Below are positions 41,601 to 54,482 of a stretch of 64,000 bases of DNA, in pieces; position 1 is the stretch's first letter, and every line of letters starts with the position of its first letter. Source of the stretch: Amblyomma americanum (taxonomy: Eukaryota > Arthropoda > Arachnida > Ixodida > Ixodidae); NCBI RefSeq assembly GCF_052857255.1, contig NC_135497.1:116652294-116716293 (forward strand), read 5' to 3'. A program made the translations under genes and the position numbers. Under the pieces are notes generated by a model. The model did no database searches. It was not told where the DNA came from and worked only from the letters and a program-made list of their open reading frames with translations.

Positions 41601-43949
41601 ACCTTTCTTTCTGGTTTCCATGCAACCTTGCTAATTCAAGTTACATTTTTGAAACCTCACAGAGTAGGCACAAGGTTTTGAGTACCAGAATACTGGATTG
41701 CTTAACTAAGGTCATCCACAGCACATATCCTGCTGGGAAAACTGGCTAGTAGTTTGAAGTTTCGTTCATTGCATGTTGCAGGTTACTGGTTACAAAAACA
41801 CTGGAATATAGCAGAGGGTCCCAAAGTAAGAGACTGTGGACAGGACCTCTTGTAAAGACCTATTATTTAGTATGAGGCTGTATTATTCAGTATTCTTATT
41901 CAGTAGACCCCTAAAGGCCCTCAGTTGAGAATCTGACATAAAGGGGAGCACTGGCACATTAACAAAAATATAGAACTAAAGAACAAGCATAAATACAGTG
42001 AAGAAAAGTAAATAAGGAAATAAATAGCTTCAACACCAATATGGTACAGGTACAATAGTAATACAATAGTAATATTGTGAAAATGCAACATTAAAAGAAA
42101 ATACAACAATAAAAAAACAGCCCTTATATTACAAATGCAACTGAGAGGTATGAAATATGCATTGAAAAAGAAAACGACACACACAGTAAACAGCACTAGT
42201 AGGCGATACTTTTAATGAGCTCTTGAAATTTGGTAATGTTGCCTTCAGTTGCAGTGTATAATGGTAGGTTATTCTAGTCAACTTTAGTGTAAAGTTTGAA
42301 TGATTTATCAAAATCAGATGTATGGCATGAGATGTGTTTAACTTAGAATGGGTGATCATGGTGCAGAAAAATTGTGAGTCACTGCATGAAATTGTCGAAA
42401 GAACTGTTGTTTGTGAATGAAGTGCCAAGTGAACAAGTTTGGAATGATGTGGTAGGTTATCTAATTATGCTTGCAACTGGAATAGATTAATTTAGCAGCA
42501 TTATTTTGCAGGGTTTCAATTCCATATATGATGTTTGCTTGGTCTGGGCCCCAGATAGCTGCTGCATACTTGATTTTAGGTTGTATTAGAGTAATGTATG
42601 TTAGTTTTTTTAAGATGTGAAGAGGAGTGTTTGACATTAAGTTTCAAAAGGCCGAAGGAGTGGTTAACGGTTGCCAGGATAAGGGTGATTCCTGCCTAGT
42701 TTTTTCTGAAACCAGTTTGTTGAGCTTGTTAGGGGTGTACCTGGCAGCATACAGGTATAGTCGTAGGAACTAGTGTAATGCGTTTGATTGCAGCTTTCAT
42801 GTCTTAAGCCATTTAATATTAGGCATGGCATATTGTGCATTTGCCTTTGAACTCGTATTTATATCAGCTGACATTTTGTTTGATGCTGCTGTGCACAGTG
42901 CAGAAATGTTTTCTTAGAATTGTACACACTGCTTTTCTTTTTTAGTTGCTTGACGGCATGTTATGTGAGAGCAGTAACTTAAGATAAAACGCTTGGTTCT
43001 GAATCTTCTTTACTTCAGTAGACATCTGCGTTGTTCTCTAACTTATGTAAATTGGTACTGGCCACCTAAGTAAACTTTTGTAGGAGCTATGAGCTTCCTT
43101 GTTTCTTGATGGCAGCAGGTGTGTTTGTGTTACTGGAAGACACTGGTAAAGATGATGCTGGCAGTGATTTTGTGAGGCTAGGCAACTGCGTCAGTGAAAG
43201 CAATTTTTCTGGTGCATTAGAAGAGCCTGCTTGAAAGCAAAGGATCCTTAGGCTAGGTAGTGTAGTTTTCTTACTTTTAGTGTTATTTCTTATTTTTTGA
43301 TCACCACTTGACAACACTTAAGTTCAAATTGAAGGTTCATTGAGGACAAATTGAAGTTGGCTTGTATCGATAGACTGCAGCATTTTAACGGCAAAGAGAC
43401 CACTCTTACTGAAAATGGAGCTTTTATAAGCTTGAAAAGATGAAAAAACAAAATACAAGTGTCATCATCACCAGCCGATTTCACAAGTAAATTGCTTGCA
43501 TCAGCACTGAATTTTTTGTGTATATCTCGGAGGTATAGCCAGTCACTTCAAAATGGCAGCAACCAGTCTTTCTCAGTGTAGACGTCAGGAGTTTGACTCG
43601 TGTGACCGGAAAATTTTTTAATTCAATTTTCTCAGCCATAAATAGGTTTTTGCCGAACAAAACATATCCAGAAAGAGCTGGAGAATCAATTTTTAACAGT
43701 ATGTTGTGTTGGGCAAGTTGGAAGTAATTCATATTGTGGGCCAGTGCAAAACGGACGACGGACCTCGTAAAGAGTAGACGACACGGGTGATGTCTAGCAT
43801 CTGAATTTTATTCGAAAACCACGTGAAATATATAACGTTAAAAACGCACGAAAAACAAACAAACAAAAAACACATAGAAGATTACACAGTGGATGGAAGA
43901 CTCTTATCGAAGAAAGCTATCTTATTTCTCTGTAATGCCACAGATGGCT

Positions 43950-44249
43950 TCACCACACACACGTGTCAGTGTTCTTAGCGATGCGATAAGCTTCAAAGAC
44001 CTCCCGGCCTACCTGATTGCTGCTGTAGTATTGGATCTCAGTATTATGCAAGTCAGGCCGGCAAGGGTCATCATTTTGATCTTTGCAATCGCGGCAATGC
44101 TGCACTAGGTTGGAAGAAGGGGATTTTTTAATGTTGAGCGAATTCTCGTGCTCTTTCAGCCTGATGTTAATGCACCTTCCCGTCTGGCTATAATAAACCT
44201 TTCCGCAAGACAAAGGAACCCTATACACGACGCCTTTTTTGCAGTTCAT
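43950..44249 (-). pseudogene. GIY-YIG endonuclease domain of the Penelope-like element
   Basis: VVYRVPLSCGKVYYSQTGRC followed by INIRLKEH gives the GIY-YIG core (here VVY and YYS). HCRDCKD downstream is the zinc-binding linker common in this class. In living elements the domain nicks target DNA. The first tyrosine pair is retained, but the glycine of YIG is replaced by serine, so activity is doubtful. Confidence 0.85.
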
Positions 44250-44721
44250 GAACTTATCTGTGTGCTACACTGTGCACTGCCGAAAATCTTTTCTGGAAGA
44301 GGCTGGCTCCAGCTTCTTGTGCACTGCAGCGCACACCTTTCCAACTTTACATTCAGCGGAGAACACCACCTGCACATTCTGCCGTGCAGCAATCTTTTTC
44401 AGGTGATGTGAGACACCGTGTAGATACGGAAAGCACATGACCTTCCTTTGTTCCTCTTCCTGCTGCCCCGGAGGGTGAGGTGCCGCCTTTACCTTCAGCT
44501 TGCACAACATTCGTTCTGCTAACCGTGCAAGGTTCCTTTCTTGATAGCCTGCTTCACGAAGTCTGGCCACCTGCCCCAAGGAAACCTTCCTCGATCCGGT
44601 GGTGACATGACATTTCAAGAGCTGTCGACAGGTATGACACCGCTATCCCGTCCTTCACCAGTCTGGAATGTTGCGAACTGAAGGAGAGAAGGGGCTTTCC
44701 GGCCTTTGGTGAATACATCCA

Positions 44722-45763
44722 TCAAACATGATGGTTGGCCAGCCTCAACTCAAGGTCTAAAAATCGTAAGCACCCATCCGTTGGCAACTCAAAAGTAAAG
44801 TTAAGCCCTTGTCCCCTTTCCTTAAATATCTTTAGTACGTCGGGCGCCGTCCTAATGCTGCTTGACTCTCTGATTAACTCAAGGTAGTCGTCGACGTACC
44901 TGAAAACAGCTGCGGTGAAATCTTCCAAATCCGCTTTCAGAGACCTATCCACCTTCGAGAGAAAGATGTCACTAAGGGTAGGTGCAATCCAAGAACCGAT
45001 ACACACTCCGGACTTTTATACGAAGACCTTGTTATCCCAGGACACGACAGTGGAAAAGAGAGATGACGAAAGAAGCTCGAGGAAGCACTCCACTGAAATG
45101 CCGCAAGCATTCCTGAATGCAACTTCATCGTTGTGCTCGATTATGCACTCTTGGACACACTTCATAAGGTTTGCGTGCCGCAGGGAATAGAACAGGTTCT
45201 CGACGTGAACACTGTCCGGGATTCTGTTTCGTCAAATACTTCACCACTGATGCTGAGCTTGGGACTAGATAAGGGTCTTTGAACTTCAAATTTTCAATTT
45301 TCAGGTGCCTGTGCAGGTAGCCGGGCATTTCGTATTGCCATGTGTTTCATTCTGAGACCACCGCACAGAACGGAATTTCTGGCTTGTGAGTTTTGGCAGT
45401 GAAAAACAGGTCCAAGTGAAGCCCCTTCGCATTCTTCACTCCTGCACACAACGTATATAGTTTTTTGTCCTTTAGCCAAGCAACCGCTTTCCGCTTCGAT
45501 GACACAGGCTTGACTTTCACTTCTTTGAAGTTATTGAGCACGGCCGCTGTAGCTTTTTCCTCGAAAAGATCTTCAAGGACTATGACAAAGAAGCCTTCCT
45601 TGTCAGACACGAGAGGCCGCAACCTATTATCAACCAGGTAGCCCACGACACATCTCAACGTTCCCTGGGACCCTACCGCTGCCTTTCCTTTACTGATGAC
45701 AACCTCGGAGCACTCCCTTTTTATTTTGGCCTTTTGTTCCTTTGCCATCTGGCGGGCGATCAC
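44722..45763 (-). pseudogene. Penelope-like reverse transcriptase, frame-broken
   Basis: RT motifs appear in the right order but in different frames: KEGFFVIV (fingers), FFTAKTHKPEIPFCAVVSE, VCIGSWIAPTLSDIFLSKVD and RYVDDYL (the catalytic aspartate pair is present). GLNFTFE and CLRFLDLEL follow. Broken by at least three frameshifts or stops. Confidence 0.88.
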
Positions 45764-46397
45764 TCGGGCAGCGTCAGCAGCTCGACTGGCTTCATTTCAG
45801 GTTTAAGACAAAACTTTGGTCCGAGCTCCAAAATTCGCCAGTGCTTCTCGTCTATGGTGGTGGAGCCAAGTGTCAAGTACTTAGCCGGACATTTACAGGT
45901 CTCCCGTCTCTTAGGAAGCATGGGCAAAACCAACTTCCACAGGTACTCCGTGAGAAAATCGCCAGTCTTAGTCCACTCAGCCAACAGCTGCCGGCTACGC
46001 TGCCTTCCGTGGATACCGCATGATACCCGTAGGTGGTCCTTGTAGAGACACACTTGCTGCCACAACTCCGACGAAACAATGCGGCAGATCCTGGAAGCAT
46101 GGCCGGAAGAAAGTTGGAGCCAACCGCAGAGTGACTGGACGTCCGCAGGACACGTGTGTGGCGAAACCATCCGTGGCATTACAGAGAAATGAGATAGCCT
46201 TCCTCGATAAGAGTCTTTCATCCGCTGCGTAATCTTCGTCGCATTTTTGTTTTTTGTTTGTTTTTCTGACTCCGTGCGTCGTCAGTGTCTTACCTTTTCT
46301 GGCTGTGTTTCTGGCCAGATTGTTCGGAATTTTATACCTTGCTACATCTGCCTTTATCATGTTTACTCCTGGCACTTTTGTTTTGCGATTGCTGCAG

Positions 46398-46637
46398 CGG
46401 ATTACCCTCAGGGCTCATGGCTTGGGGATGAAAACAATCCGGAGTTGAGAGTACGCTGTCCGATAAACCCAACCACTTTGTTCCACATCAACAACACATG
46501 CTGTACGCCTGAGAAGATGGCACTGACTTTACTTGATCACCTGTTTGATAGAGAGACCCAGGCTCGCTCAAACATCTCTGGCTCGGGAAAACACAAAAAG
46601 CAGCAGCTGGACCCGTTAATGATCTACGGCATTCGAT
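46398..46637 (+). CDS. BANP: BANP coding exon 5 (BEN domain, first part)
   Basis: Acceptor GCGATTGCTGCAG, donor CGAT|GTGAGT. Encodes DYPQGSWLGDENNPELRVRC, then the PEKMALTLLDHLFDRETQA helix region and KHKKQQLDPLMIYGIR. All of these are near identical in type to vertebrate BANP and form the first two thirds of its BEN domain. It enters with two bases of an alanine codon and leaves one base of a cysteine codon. Confidence 0.96.
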
Positions 46638-46981
46638 GTGAGTAGTTGCAGCTGCTTTTGGGCTTGGTCCTGGTGTGTACTGTTCTCTTCTGTTTTTAAC
46701 TAGTATGCCATCTGGGTTTGGAGTCAGGGTTAAGTGTAAGATCAAATCATTACTTTAACTTTAAGAGAAGAGACTGAGTTCTATGGCGGCAAACATGTGC
46801 TCTACCATGAAATCTGGAATATTTTATGAAGTGGCTTATACTAGTGTACTAGCTTGCATGATTGTATTCTTGTCAGCTTGCTTGTGTAGTTTTCCATCTC
46901 ATTGAATACTTACGTCACATTATTTTATTTTAGATTATGTTATGAAGTCGAGAGTGTGACGGAATCCCGTCTGGCCGGGGG

Positions 46982-47033
46982 GATATATATATATATATAC
47001 ATGTTATATACATATATATATATGTTATATACA
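46982..47033 (+). repeat. AT-rich microsatellite
   Basis: Two (AT)n blocks separated by ACATGTTATATAC, with the same motif repeated at the right edge. Confidence 0.85.
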
Positions 47034-47594
47034 GGAATTATGAAATGTTGTTTATGTGAAATGCGCCACAGATCTGAATAATCATGAGCAGACGAGCACT
47101 TGGAGCATTTTAAGGAACCATTGTTGTGGAGAGGGCATTGTGTGCCACAGACCCTTAGCTCCCAAGGAAAATTTGCTTGTTCATTCCAAAAGCAGTTTGA
47201 CATGTGTTACTAGTGAACTGTTCAAAATGTTCTAAATGGCTCTGACTTGGTAGTGCAAGCCACCTTTGGTGTACATGAGTGAATTCTTTGTGGCCAGATA
47301 TGTGGAACCTGGATGCATACAAGCAAAGACAAACACCTGATGCTTTTGTGCCAGCACATTAGGCTGACACTGCTTTCCCACAGGTTTGCCTACACTCAGA
47401 TACAGCTCAAGAACAAAGCGGCGAATGCCCTTCAAAAGAGGCCCTCCAGGACAATTGTGTCGACCGGTTCTCTTGACATCCTTGGTTAATTCCATTGAAC
47501 CTGCTAGCGTGACATTGTGACATTGCAGGGCGGAGGGGGGGGGGGGCAGAAGAAAGGGGGTTAACTATGGCTTGATTGTATTAACCATAGAATC

Positions 47595-47690
47595 ATGAAA
47601 TCTGTCCGCTCTATTCGCTGGAGGGCTTCCTTTGAGAGGCATGTGCGGCTTCGCTCTTCAGTTGTATCCGACCATAGTGTAGTGAGGATA
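47595..47690 (+). repeat. Second copy of the 30.2-kb dispersed repeat
   Basis: CTGGAGGGCTTCCTTTGAG, GGCATGTGCGGCTTCGCTCT and AGTTGTATCCGACCATA match 30,197-30,256 with a few changes. It lacks the CCAAT palindrome. Confidence 0.75.
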
Positions 47691-48134
47691 TTGGGCTACA
47701 CACTCCAGTGTTTCCTATGAGTGTAGAAGTGAGGGTGCTAGATGTCTCCATTATAGGACCAAATTGAGAAGAAAGTTTCTCAGGGGTGAGACTAGCATTG
47801 TAATGTTGGATGTTTCCTTGACAAGCAGATTAGGCATTTCTTAAGCAGTTTGTGAAGTAACGAACTTGCCTACCTGTTTGTAAGCAGCATGTTCAGCTGT
47901 AGAGCACAAATGAAAAATTTGGCACACACACTTAAGACTCCTTCCGTGTGAGATGCGAAAGCATTAAAGCTCTGAGTCATGCTACATTGTGGAATGACTG
48001 AGTCATACGAGGCAGTACTATACAAACTTTGTACAAACTCTATATGCATTATGTTATGTTACTTGTAAAGTGCTGAGTCGTGCTACATTGCTTAATGATT
48101 ATGAGTTATGACTATGACTTGCGCATACTTTGTA

Positions 48135-48809
48135 CAGACTGTTCTGCAATTAAACGTGTGCCGTACAATGCTCCTCGCAGCTAAACCAGTGAATTGTTTG
48201 AGCTCAAATTTTCTTACAGAATTGGCATTTGGTCGGCAGAATTGTTTTATACCACATTTGGTTGGGGTACTTGCCTGAATCAATAAGAAGTCGGATATTC
48301 GTATTGTCTGCAGCAACGATGAAACGAAACAGGCCACCCGCTCAGCGATTGCCACTGGTCGTGCCATCTCTTTGGGTCTACCGTGGAGATTAGGCGAAGG
48401 ATGGCTGTCTTTTGCAGGAGAGTTGAAGATACTTCAGCATCAACTATATCAATGATCACAAGAAGCTTAGTTTGGCCAAAACTGTACCAAGTTTGAAGAA
48501 TTTCATGGAGCAGCGTCGTCAAGCCTCTCGCAAAACACTCCCCTACTTTTGCCGAATCTTCACGGCCGACAACGAGATGCCGCCACCGGTGCAATCTCTG
48601 AGAAAGCGGCCCGATTCATTTCGTCCTTGTTGCAGACGATGCAGATATCTTACTTTTTCTAATTGATACAGGCAAGTACCCCCAAACAAATGTGGTATAA
48701 AAACAATTCTGCCGACCAAATGCCCATTTCTGTGCGAAATTTGAGCTCGAACAATTCACCCGGTTTAGCTGTGAATACTACGGCGCGCATTTAATTGTGG
48801 AACACCCTG
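48135..48809. mobile_element. MITE with TA target duplication and long inverted arms
   Basis: Ends CAGACTGTTCTGCAATTAAA and (inverted) CAGGGTGTTCCACAATTAAA, flanked by TA on both sides (48,133-48,134 and 48,810-48,811). Complementarity runs on and off for about 150 bp inward, including TTGTTTGAGCTCAAATTTTC and GGCAAGTACC / GGTACTTGCC. It has no coding capacity. The CAGGGTGTT end is shared with the foldback element at 5,994, so they may be moved by related transposases. Confidence 0.8.
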
Positions 48810-49211
48810 TACAAGCTCTATACACCTTACATTACATTTTAAAAGTGCTTAGTCCTGTTATGCTACAGAATAACTATGAGTCCTGACTATGAGTCATGAC
48901 TCATTGGGTGTTAGTACATTGTTTCATCATTCATGACTGTGCATGTTCACTTACTTGTGTTATGACATCGTACACCAGCACACTGCGTCATACGAATTTC
49001 GTGCCATAGACGGCGGCAGACGTTTTTTGTGCTAGTGGGACATATCATGTTTTCGCATTAAAATACCCATCATTGCAGTTTCTGGGAGGAGCATCATCCT
49101 TGCTTCTGAAACCCAAAACTGATTGCTACCCACAGCCTTAGGATGCAAGCTTTCGCATCAATGATGAGTTGCAGAGTGCAGAAAACTAGCGTTCCACAAA
49201 GTATTTTATTG

Positions 49212-52127
49212 CAGTAGAACCCTGCTATCGTAAACTCGGATATAGTAAAGTGAAGCTGCGGTCCCATTTCACCTCCCAATAGATGACTGTACATTTTTTT
49301 TCGGTCACAGTAAAGATTAAACAAAAAAAAAAGGCTATAGTAAAGAGCGTCGGGGCCGTGGCGACGTACTTCCAATGGAATGATGACAACGATGGCACGA
49401 GGCTGACATTCGGAGGTAATGCATAGCAAACAATAAGACGGTGCTCTTTGAAATAGCTTCACCACCAAGCTCGGAAGCTGTGAGGAGAAGCCAACTTACA
49501 AGCTGGCTATGAACGCAGAAAGGAGGAGGCGCGGGTCGCTGAGAAAGGAAAGACTTAAAAATGCAGTGAGGAGTAAGAAAGGGAAGGGCGAACATTCGCA
49601 GCACGGTGGCTTGAAGCACAGGGAGGCTGCTGCAAGGGACGAAGGTGCGGTGTGGCATTGCGTGAACGGTACTGCCATGCCTCGACTGTGTCATGCGCTT
49701 GTAATTATACACCTCCTACATGTTTGCAAACAAACTAGGTGGCGCTGCAGTCGCTAGTGGGCTCGCGGTAGGCAAAAGGCCAGGGAATGGCATCGCGGAG
49801 AGGTGTTGAGCGCGGGTTTTTCAAAGCTTGTAGGCATGTTTCCAGTTTCTGCGAATCACAGCAATGGCTTCAGAGAAATAGTTTGCCACTGTGTACTGTA
49901 TATATGGTTAGTAGTAAACATGCAGAAAGCGTTTCAGCCGTTGATTTATACGCTAGCATTGAATAAAATAGGTTTTGACACTCTGCACTAACCGGAATTA
50001 TTTTACTTCGGGACAGTAGGGAGGCAAGTGCTGGCGTTGTTTCGGCGGAGCAAATGTGCGCTCAACGTCTGTTGACTTTCGTGTTGCGCTGTGCGAAAGT
50101 GGGGACAGCGTCGTGTCCCCGACCTCCTTTGTCTCGCTTAGGTGCTGCTTTTAGCCGCATGATCATGCACCAGCCAGGTCAACTTCTCCCCTTGTTAAAC
50201 AGTTCGATATAGTGAAAATTTTTGATTTCTGGAATTATTTTCTTTCCTAGCCCTGTAGTCTTGTTTTGTGACGAAAAATTATAGCAAAATATACAGTACA
50301 AATTTATAAATTACGCTTTTTAGATGTGTGGTCATCGAAAATTGTGAGGTAATTTCTTTGATTTCAGTGCCATATTTCTTTGGCGATAGCGAAGAGGCCA
50401 TAAACGAGGGGAATAAACTTTAAGGTTCGTTTTCCTGACCTCTCACATTTTCTGCGACTGGCATCACTCACACCTTTGTAATTCCGTAACGCATGAAAAT
50501 AAAATGATTCCATTTGTTGCAAACTATTCCCGAGACGTTGGGGAGCGTAATAAATTTCTCGCTTTTTTTTTCCCACACGTGCAGTACTATGTTAATTATT
50601 TTTGTAACAAACGTTTTCATGTAACTATGCATGCATAAGTACTGATCATCTAAAAAAAGAACTAATCGCGTCATCATACAGAACAAGGCTTTGTGTACTT
50701 GCTGGCATAAAAAAAAAATTGCGCACTTTCTACTCAATTATTTAAGACCTTGGGGTGACTTGACAAGGGTGCTAATTATAATTAACCAGAACTGCACCAG
50801 TTATAGCTAAAAATAAAAGGCATTACTGAAGCTAGCGTAGCAGTTTCATATTTGCACCAAGTTTGGTTACATGTCGCATGCATAAATAACGAAAACACTT
50901 TTCATTGCCGCGTCCCCTCTCAATCTCGCCACGTGTCTGTTAGTAGCATCCCTATGGCTGCTTCTTTCCAAGCAAGCTTCGCGATCATGTATTACCTCAT
51001 GAAACGTGACACATGCATGATGCAGTGAAAAAGCATGTGGCGTTTAGCACACTTAAGGTACGCTATTCTAAGCACGCCAATGCGACTGCGCAAGATTGAC
51101 ACAACTTACCAGACTTCTTTCTACTCGAATCAAATAATTACGTCGGTCATATTAAGAAACAGTTTCAAGTAATTATTAAATGTCATAAAAACGCGCCATT
51201 AAAACATGCTGAGCTATTAACAAAAGAACGCATTCTTTGGGGGCGAGTGAACCTGCCGGCGCCCCGTGCACACCGGCTCAAGGTGATAAATACGTGTGCA
51301 GCTACATGCGTCTTTTTTTTCCTTGCGCAATATCAGCCTACTATCCTGATGTTCAGGTGAATCAACGCAGTAACTTGCATGCTATTAAGTGCATTGAGTG
51401 GCAGTGCCGACCGACTCCCAGCTAGACTTCGCGCTTTACTACCGTGGCCCATATTACCTGTTAGCCAGTTTCCTAATGCGATATTTATGTGCGAGAAACC
51501 TATCGAGGCTAATTTAAATTTTCTTTTATGCTACTACGCGGATCCAACAGTGACACTGCTGGTCAATACATGCTGCTTCTGCAGTGCAACAGGCATGATG
51601 CAGCCGCCGGTATAGCTGCGGCAGCTGCAGTAGGCACGGGCAGGGGGGAACCTGTTTTGCCTACCATGCGAAAGTCTCTACTGACATCAGCGCCACCGCA
51701 TCTTCGTGACGTCGCGGGGTGAAGGAGGTATATAGCCTCTTAAACGACGCTGAGGCTGGGGAAAATGATGCCGTGTTCGCACAAAACTTTTGTTTGCACA
51801 TGAAATCAAACTTGTGTTATATTCGTAGCTGCATTGTATTTGTGAAAATGCCAGTACTTCCTGAAGACAAACTGAATCCAAAATGTGATAACATTAAATG
51901 TGATAACTGAAAACAAATATTAATCACATAAAGGGACAATGAAAGCAGGATGGAAGGTATTTGTGAGTGTTTCTTTTATAAACCAACACTGTGTTTAGCA
52001 AGTAGCCAATTAATTACCAGAGAGCATCCTCAGACCCATGCCATCACAATAACTGATATAGTAAAGACCCTGACATAGTAAAAATTTTTGCTGATCCGAG
52101 TCACTTTACTGTAGAGGGGTTCTACTG
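49212..52127. mobile_element. Possible pogo/Tigger-type element bounded by CAGTAGAACCC
   Basis: The left end CAGTAGAACCCTGCTATCG and right end, inverted, CAGTAGAACCCCTCTACAG share the first 12 bases. CTCGGAT and AGTAAAGTGA recur nearby on both arms. No transposase was found between them. An internal GATATAGTGAAAATTTTTG (50,208) resembles the right arm, so this could be two separate incomplete elements. Confidence 0.35.
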
Positions 52128-52689
52128 TATTTATTTTCATGTGTTAGCATATGGAATTCACACTAGTTATCTGTTATGACGGACCTTCTACATTACAAAA
52201 GCTGAACAAGTCTTTGTGAATTTGTTTTTTGAATTAATTTGTTACAATTATAGGACATGAATATTTTGGATGGGGAACATAGCTTATGAATAAAACCTCA
52301 GTATCAGATATATAATATTCAACTGATAGAATATTCATCAGACCTAATGTATATCGCTGTTGCCAAGCAATAGCATTTTTACATTTAAAGGAGTGAAGAC
52401 GTCAAATTTTTCGGAGTGTGTTTTTGTTCTGCAATGATGTATACGACATTAGTATCATGGATCTTCAGCGCCCTATTCGTAATTAAATTTTTTTTGCTCT
52501 GTAGTTTCAATTTCGGTTTCAATTGCCAGACAATGGTTGTGACGTCACAAGTGAGTATGAAATCACATGAAGCATATAGAAACTGAAATATAACCACTGC
52601 TTCATCATTTATGTTCATTCAGACTCTTGCACTAAACTGCTCCATAAGCTGGAATGTAGCAAGTGAACAAAGAGCTACAATTGAGCCTC

Positions 52690-52860
52690 ATTATAACGAA
52701 GTTGAAAGGGCCTGGCGATTATTTCGTCATAGCCGTAGCTTTCTTATAGCCCGTGTTGACCGAACTTCCAAAGGTAATTGTCATCCCTTCGTTATATTTC
52801 GCTTTAAACCATTTTGTTATAATGAAGTTCAACCGCATTATATTGCAGTTCTTGTATGCT
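52690..52860. repeat. Possible Tigger-like MITE fragment
   Basis: ATTATAACGAAGTTGAAAG at the left and CTTCGTTATA and GTTATAATGAAGTTCAACC further right resemble the GTTATAACGAA ends of Tigger/pogo elements. No clear boundaries. Confidence 0.3.
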
Positions 52861-53252
52861 GCACGTTGTCTGGTGCTTACTTGAGACGTTTTAGTCGTCT
52901 TTCAACTGCTGAAACTGAAACAGAAATTGCATGGAAGTATAAATTCAAATATTAGGTAGTGAGCGTAGGGGAATTTCAGGTTGTTGATTCATGTTTACTA
53001 ATGTTGTACGCATCATGTGTAGGCAAAAGTACACTAAAAATTTTGGTGTCTCTTACCCCTTTAAATTTGAAGTGATGGTTGAGCAGAACACAATGAAAAA
53101 TTTTTTCAAATTGTGAGAAGCAGTCTATCAACTTATTTGCATTGGGCTGGAGTGAATCCTACGCTGTTGATTGTGCTTACTGGTGTCTGTGCCTTCTTCT
53201 GGAAAAGCCTTCATTTTAATTTTTCTGAGCACTCAATTGTTGTCTGTCCTAG

Positions 53253-53374
53253 GTCACCTAAGGCATGTGTTTGAAGTGACAAATTCTGATTGGGACAGAA
53301 TTAAGCTGAATATCGATTCAAAATGTCGGACTGCATTCCGACGCAAGAAAAAGGGTCTTCCTTTGAATCCAAAG
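53253..53374 (+). CDS. BANP: BANP coding exon 6 (BEN domain, last part)
   Basis: Acceptor TTGTCTGTCCTAG, donor AAG|GTGAGC. Encodes (C)HLRHVFEVTNSDWDRIKLN, then IDSKCRTAFRRKKKG, completing the BEN domain (vertebrate form: SDWYRIKQSIDSKCRTAWRRKQRG). Ends in phase 0. Confidence 0.96.
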
Positions 53375-54482
53375 GTGAGCATGAGTGTTGGTCATACAAA
53401 TGGACTGTAGCTATTCTTCTGTTATGAATGAAAATTTCAATTTGTCTGCCGCATGCTAAATATCAGAGATGTTTGCTTTTCCTTCCTCACTGTCACCTTT
53501 TAAACCATGTCTCCCTCACCCTCATCCTCGCTTTATTAAATTTGCTGGCGCTCCCTCACCTTCACGTGTCTTCTACCCTCTCTTATCCTCACTATGTAAA
53601 AAATATCTGCCCTTCTATGTCCCGACCCTCACTTTCATCTGTTTTAATGGTCGAGATATTTTTTCATAGTGCCGACATGTGCCCACATGACTGAGCAATA
53701 AATGTATAATACAGTTCCTCAGCACACTTATTTAGGTGAGAGAATTCTTAACTGATTGCTTATAAAAGTTGGCACATGTAGGAGTAATGGAGAATGTGGC
53801 TTACACATATTACTTGACTTGTACATGCCTCGAACTTCGTGCAGTACTGCAAATATGTAACCTTAGGAGTAATTCCAGAGCTGACAAACAGGCCAGCATG
53901 CCAGCTTTGTTTTGCTGTTGCAGTGGAAATCTATCCTTTTGTCGCCATAAGGGCATGAAAAGAAAGAGCGCTGCTGCCGCCGGAGTTTCTTTCGTGCAGA
54001 ATACTCAAACGCAAGAAAGAACAGTGAAAGTAAGAGGAGTCACTACAGCGCACCCTACTGGATTTGTGGACGTCCCAGCGCGAAATCACTGCTGCCATCT
54101 GGTTTGAGTGATGTGGGCACTTTTCAAGGAACTGCCGGAATGCCGTTCCACAGGCACATATTTCTTGATTCTTTTCAGAAATTCGTGTTGTTTATGTTGA
54201 GAACAAGAACATTCACTGGACTTATTTTTTTTCATCAAAGCAAATCGATAGATTGGGAGAGGAATAACAGTTCATGTCTTGAAATTTCATTCTTCAAATG
54301 AAGAGAATACTCTTGCCTAATGCTGAATAGCGACAGCCACCTTTGATTTTAATGAAGGCGCATTTGGAGTAACGAGGTATATTTTAGAAATAAACATATA
54401 TTTATTTTAAGTGTGTTTATTCCCATGAGTTGTTGCTGTTTCCTTGTTCTGAATGTGTGGAATTTAAAATTTTCCACTGCAG

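Larger units (their letters stand above)
43893..46225 (-). mobile_element. Penelope-like element, antisense in BANP intron
   Basis: Reading on the minus strand from about 46,220: a leader, SDKEGFFVIVLEDLFEEKAT (about 45,590), DLFFTAKTHKPEIPF (about 45,390), SGVCIGSWIAPTLSDIFLSK (about 44,980), FRYVDDYLELI (about 44,900), and finally a GIY-YIG domain (44,249-43,950). This RT plus GIY-YIG order defines Penelope-like elements. Several frameshifts (near 45,760, 45,347, 45,010 and 44,720) break the frame, so it is dead as it stands. About 75 bp at its left end (43,893-43,967) recur in inverted orientation at the right end (about 46,150-46,225), as often seen with the terminal repeats of this class. 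Confidence 0.88.
39982..46397 (+). other. BANP intron with nested mobile DNA (6.4 kb)
   Basis: From GTAATC (39,982) to TTGCTGCAG (46,397). AT-rich. It holds a SINE/LINE tail fragment (41,563) and an antisense Penelope-like element (43,893-46,225), which ends only about 170 bp before the next exon. No additional exon is needed, because residues on both sides are contiguous in vertebrate BANP. Confidence 0.8.
46638..53252 (+). other. BANP intron (6.6 kb)
   Basis: From GTGAGT (46,638) to CTGTCCTAG (53,252). Contains an (AT)-rich microsatellite (46,982-47,033), a dispersed-repeat copy (47,595-47,690), a MITE (48,135-48,809) and inverted CAGTAGAACCC ends at 49,212 and 52,127. No other exon is required by the protein. 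Confidence 0.8.

Noticed and set aside
53925..54107. BANP exon after the TTGCTGTTGCAG acceptor
   Set aside because: In the required phase 0 it stops after eight codons; the longer frame here needs a weak acceptor without a pyrimidine tract.
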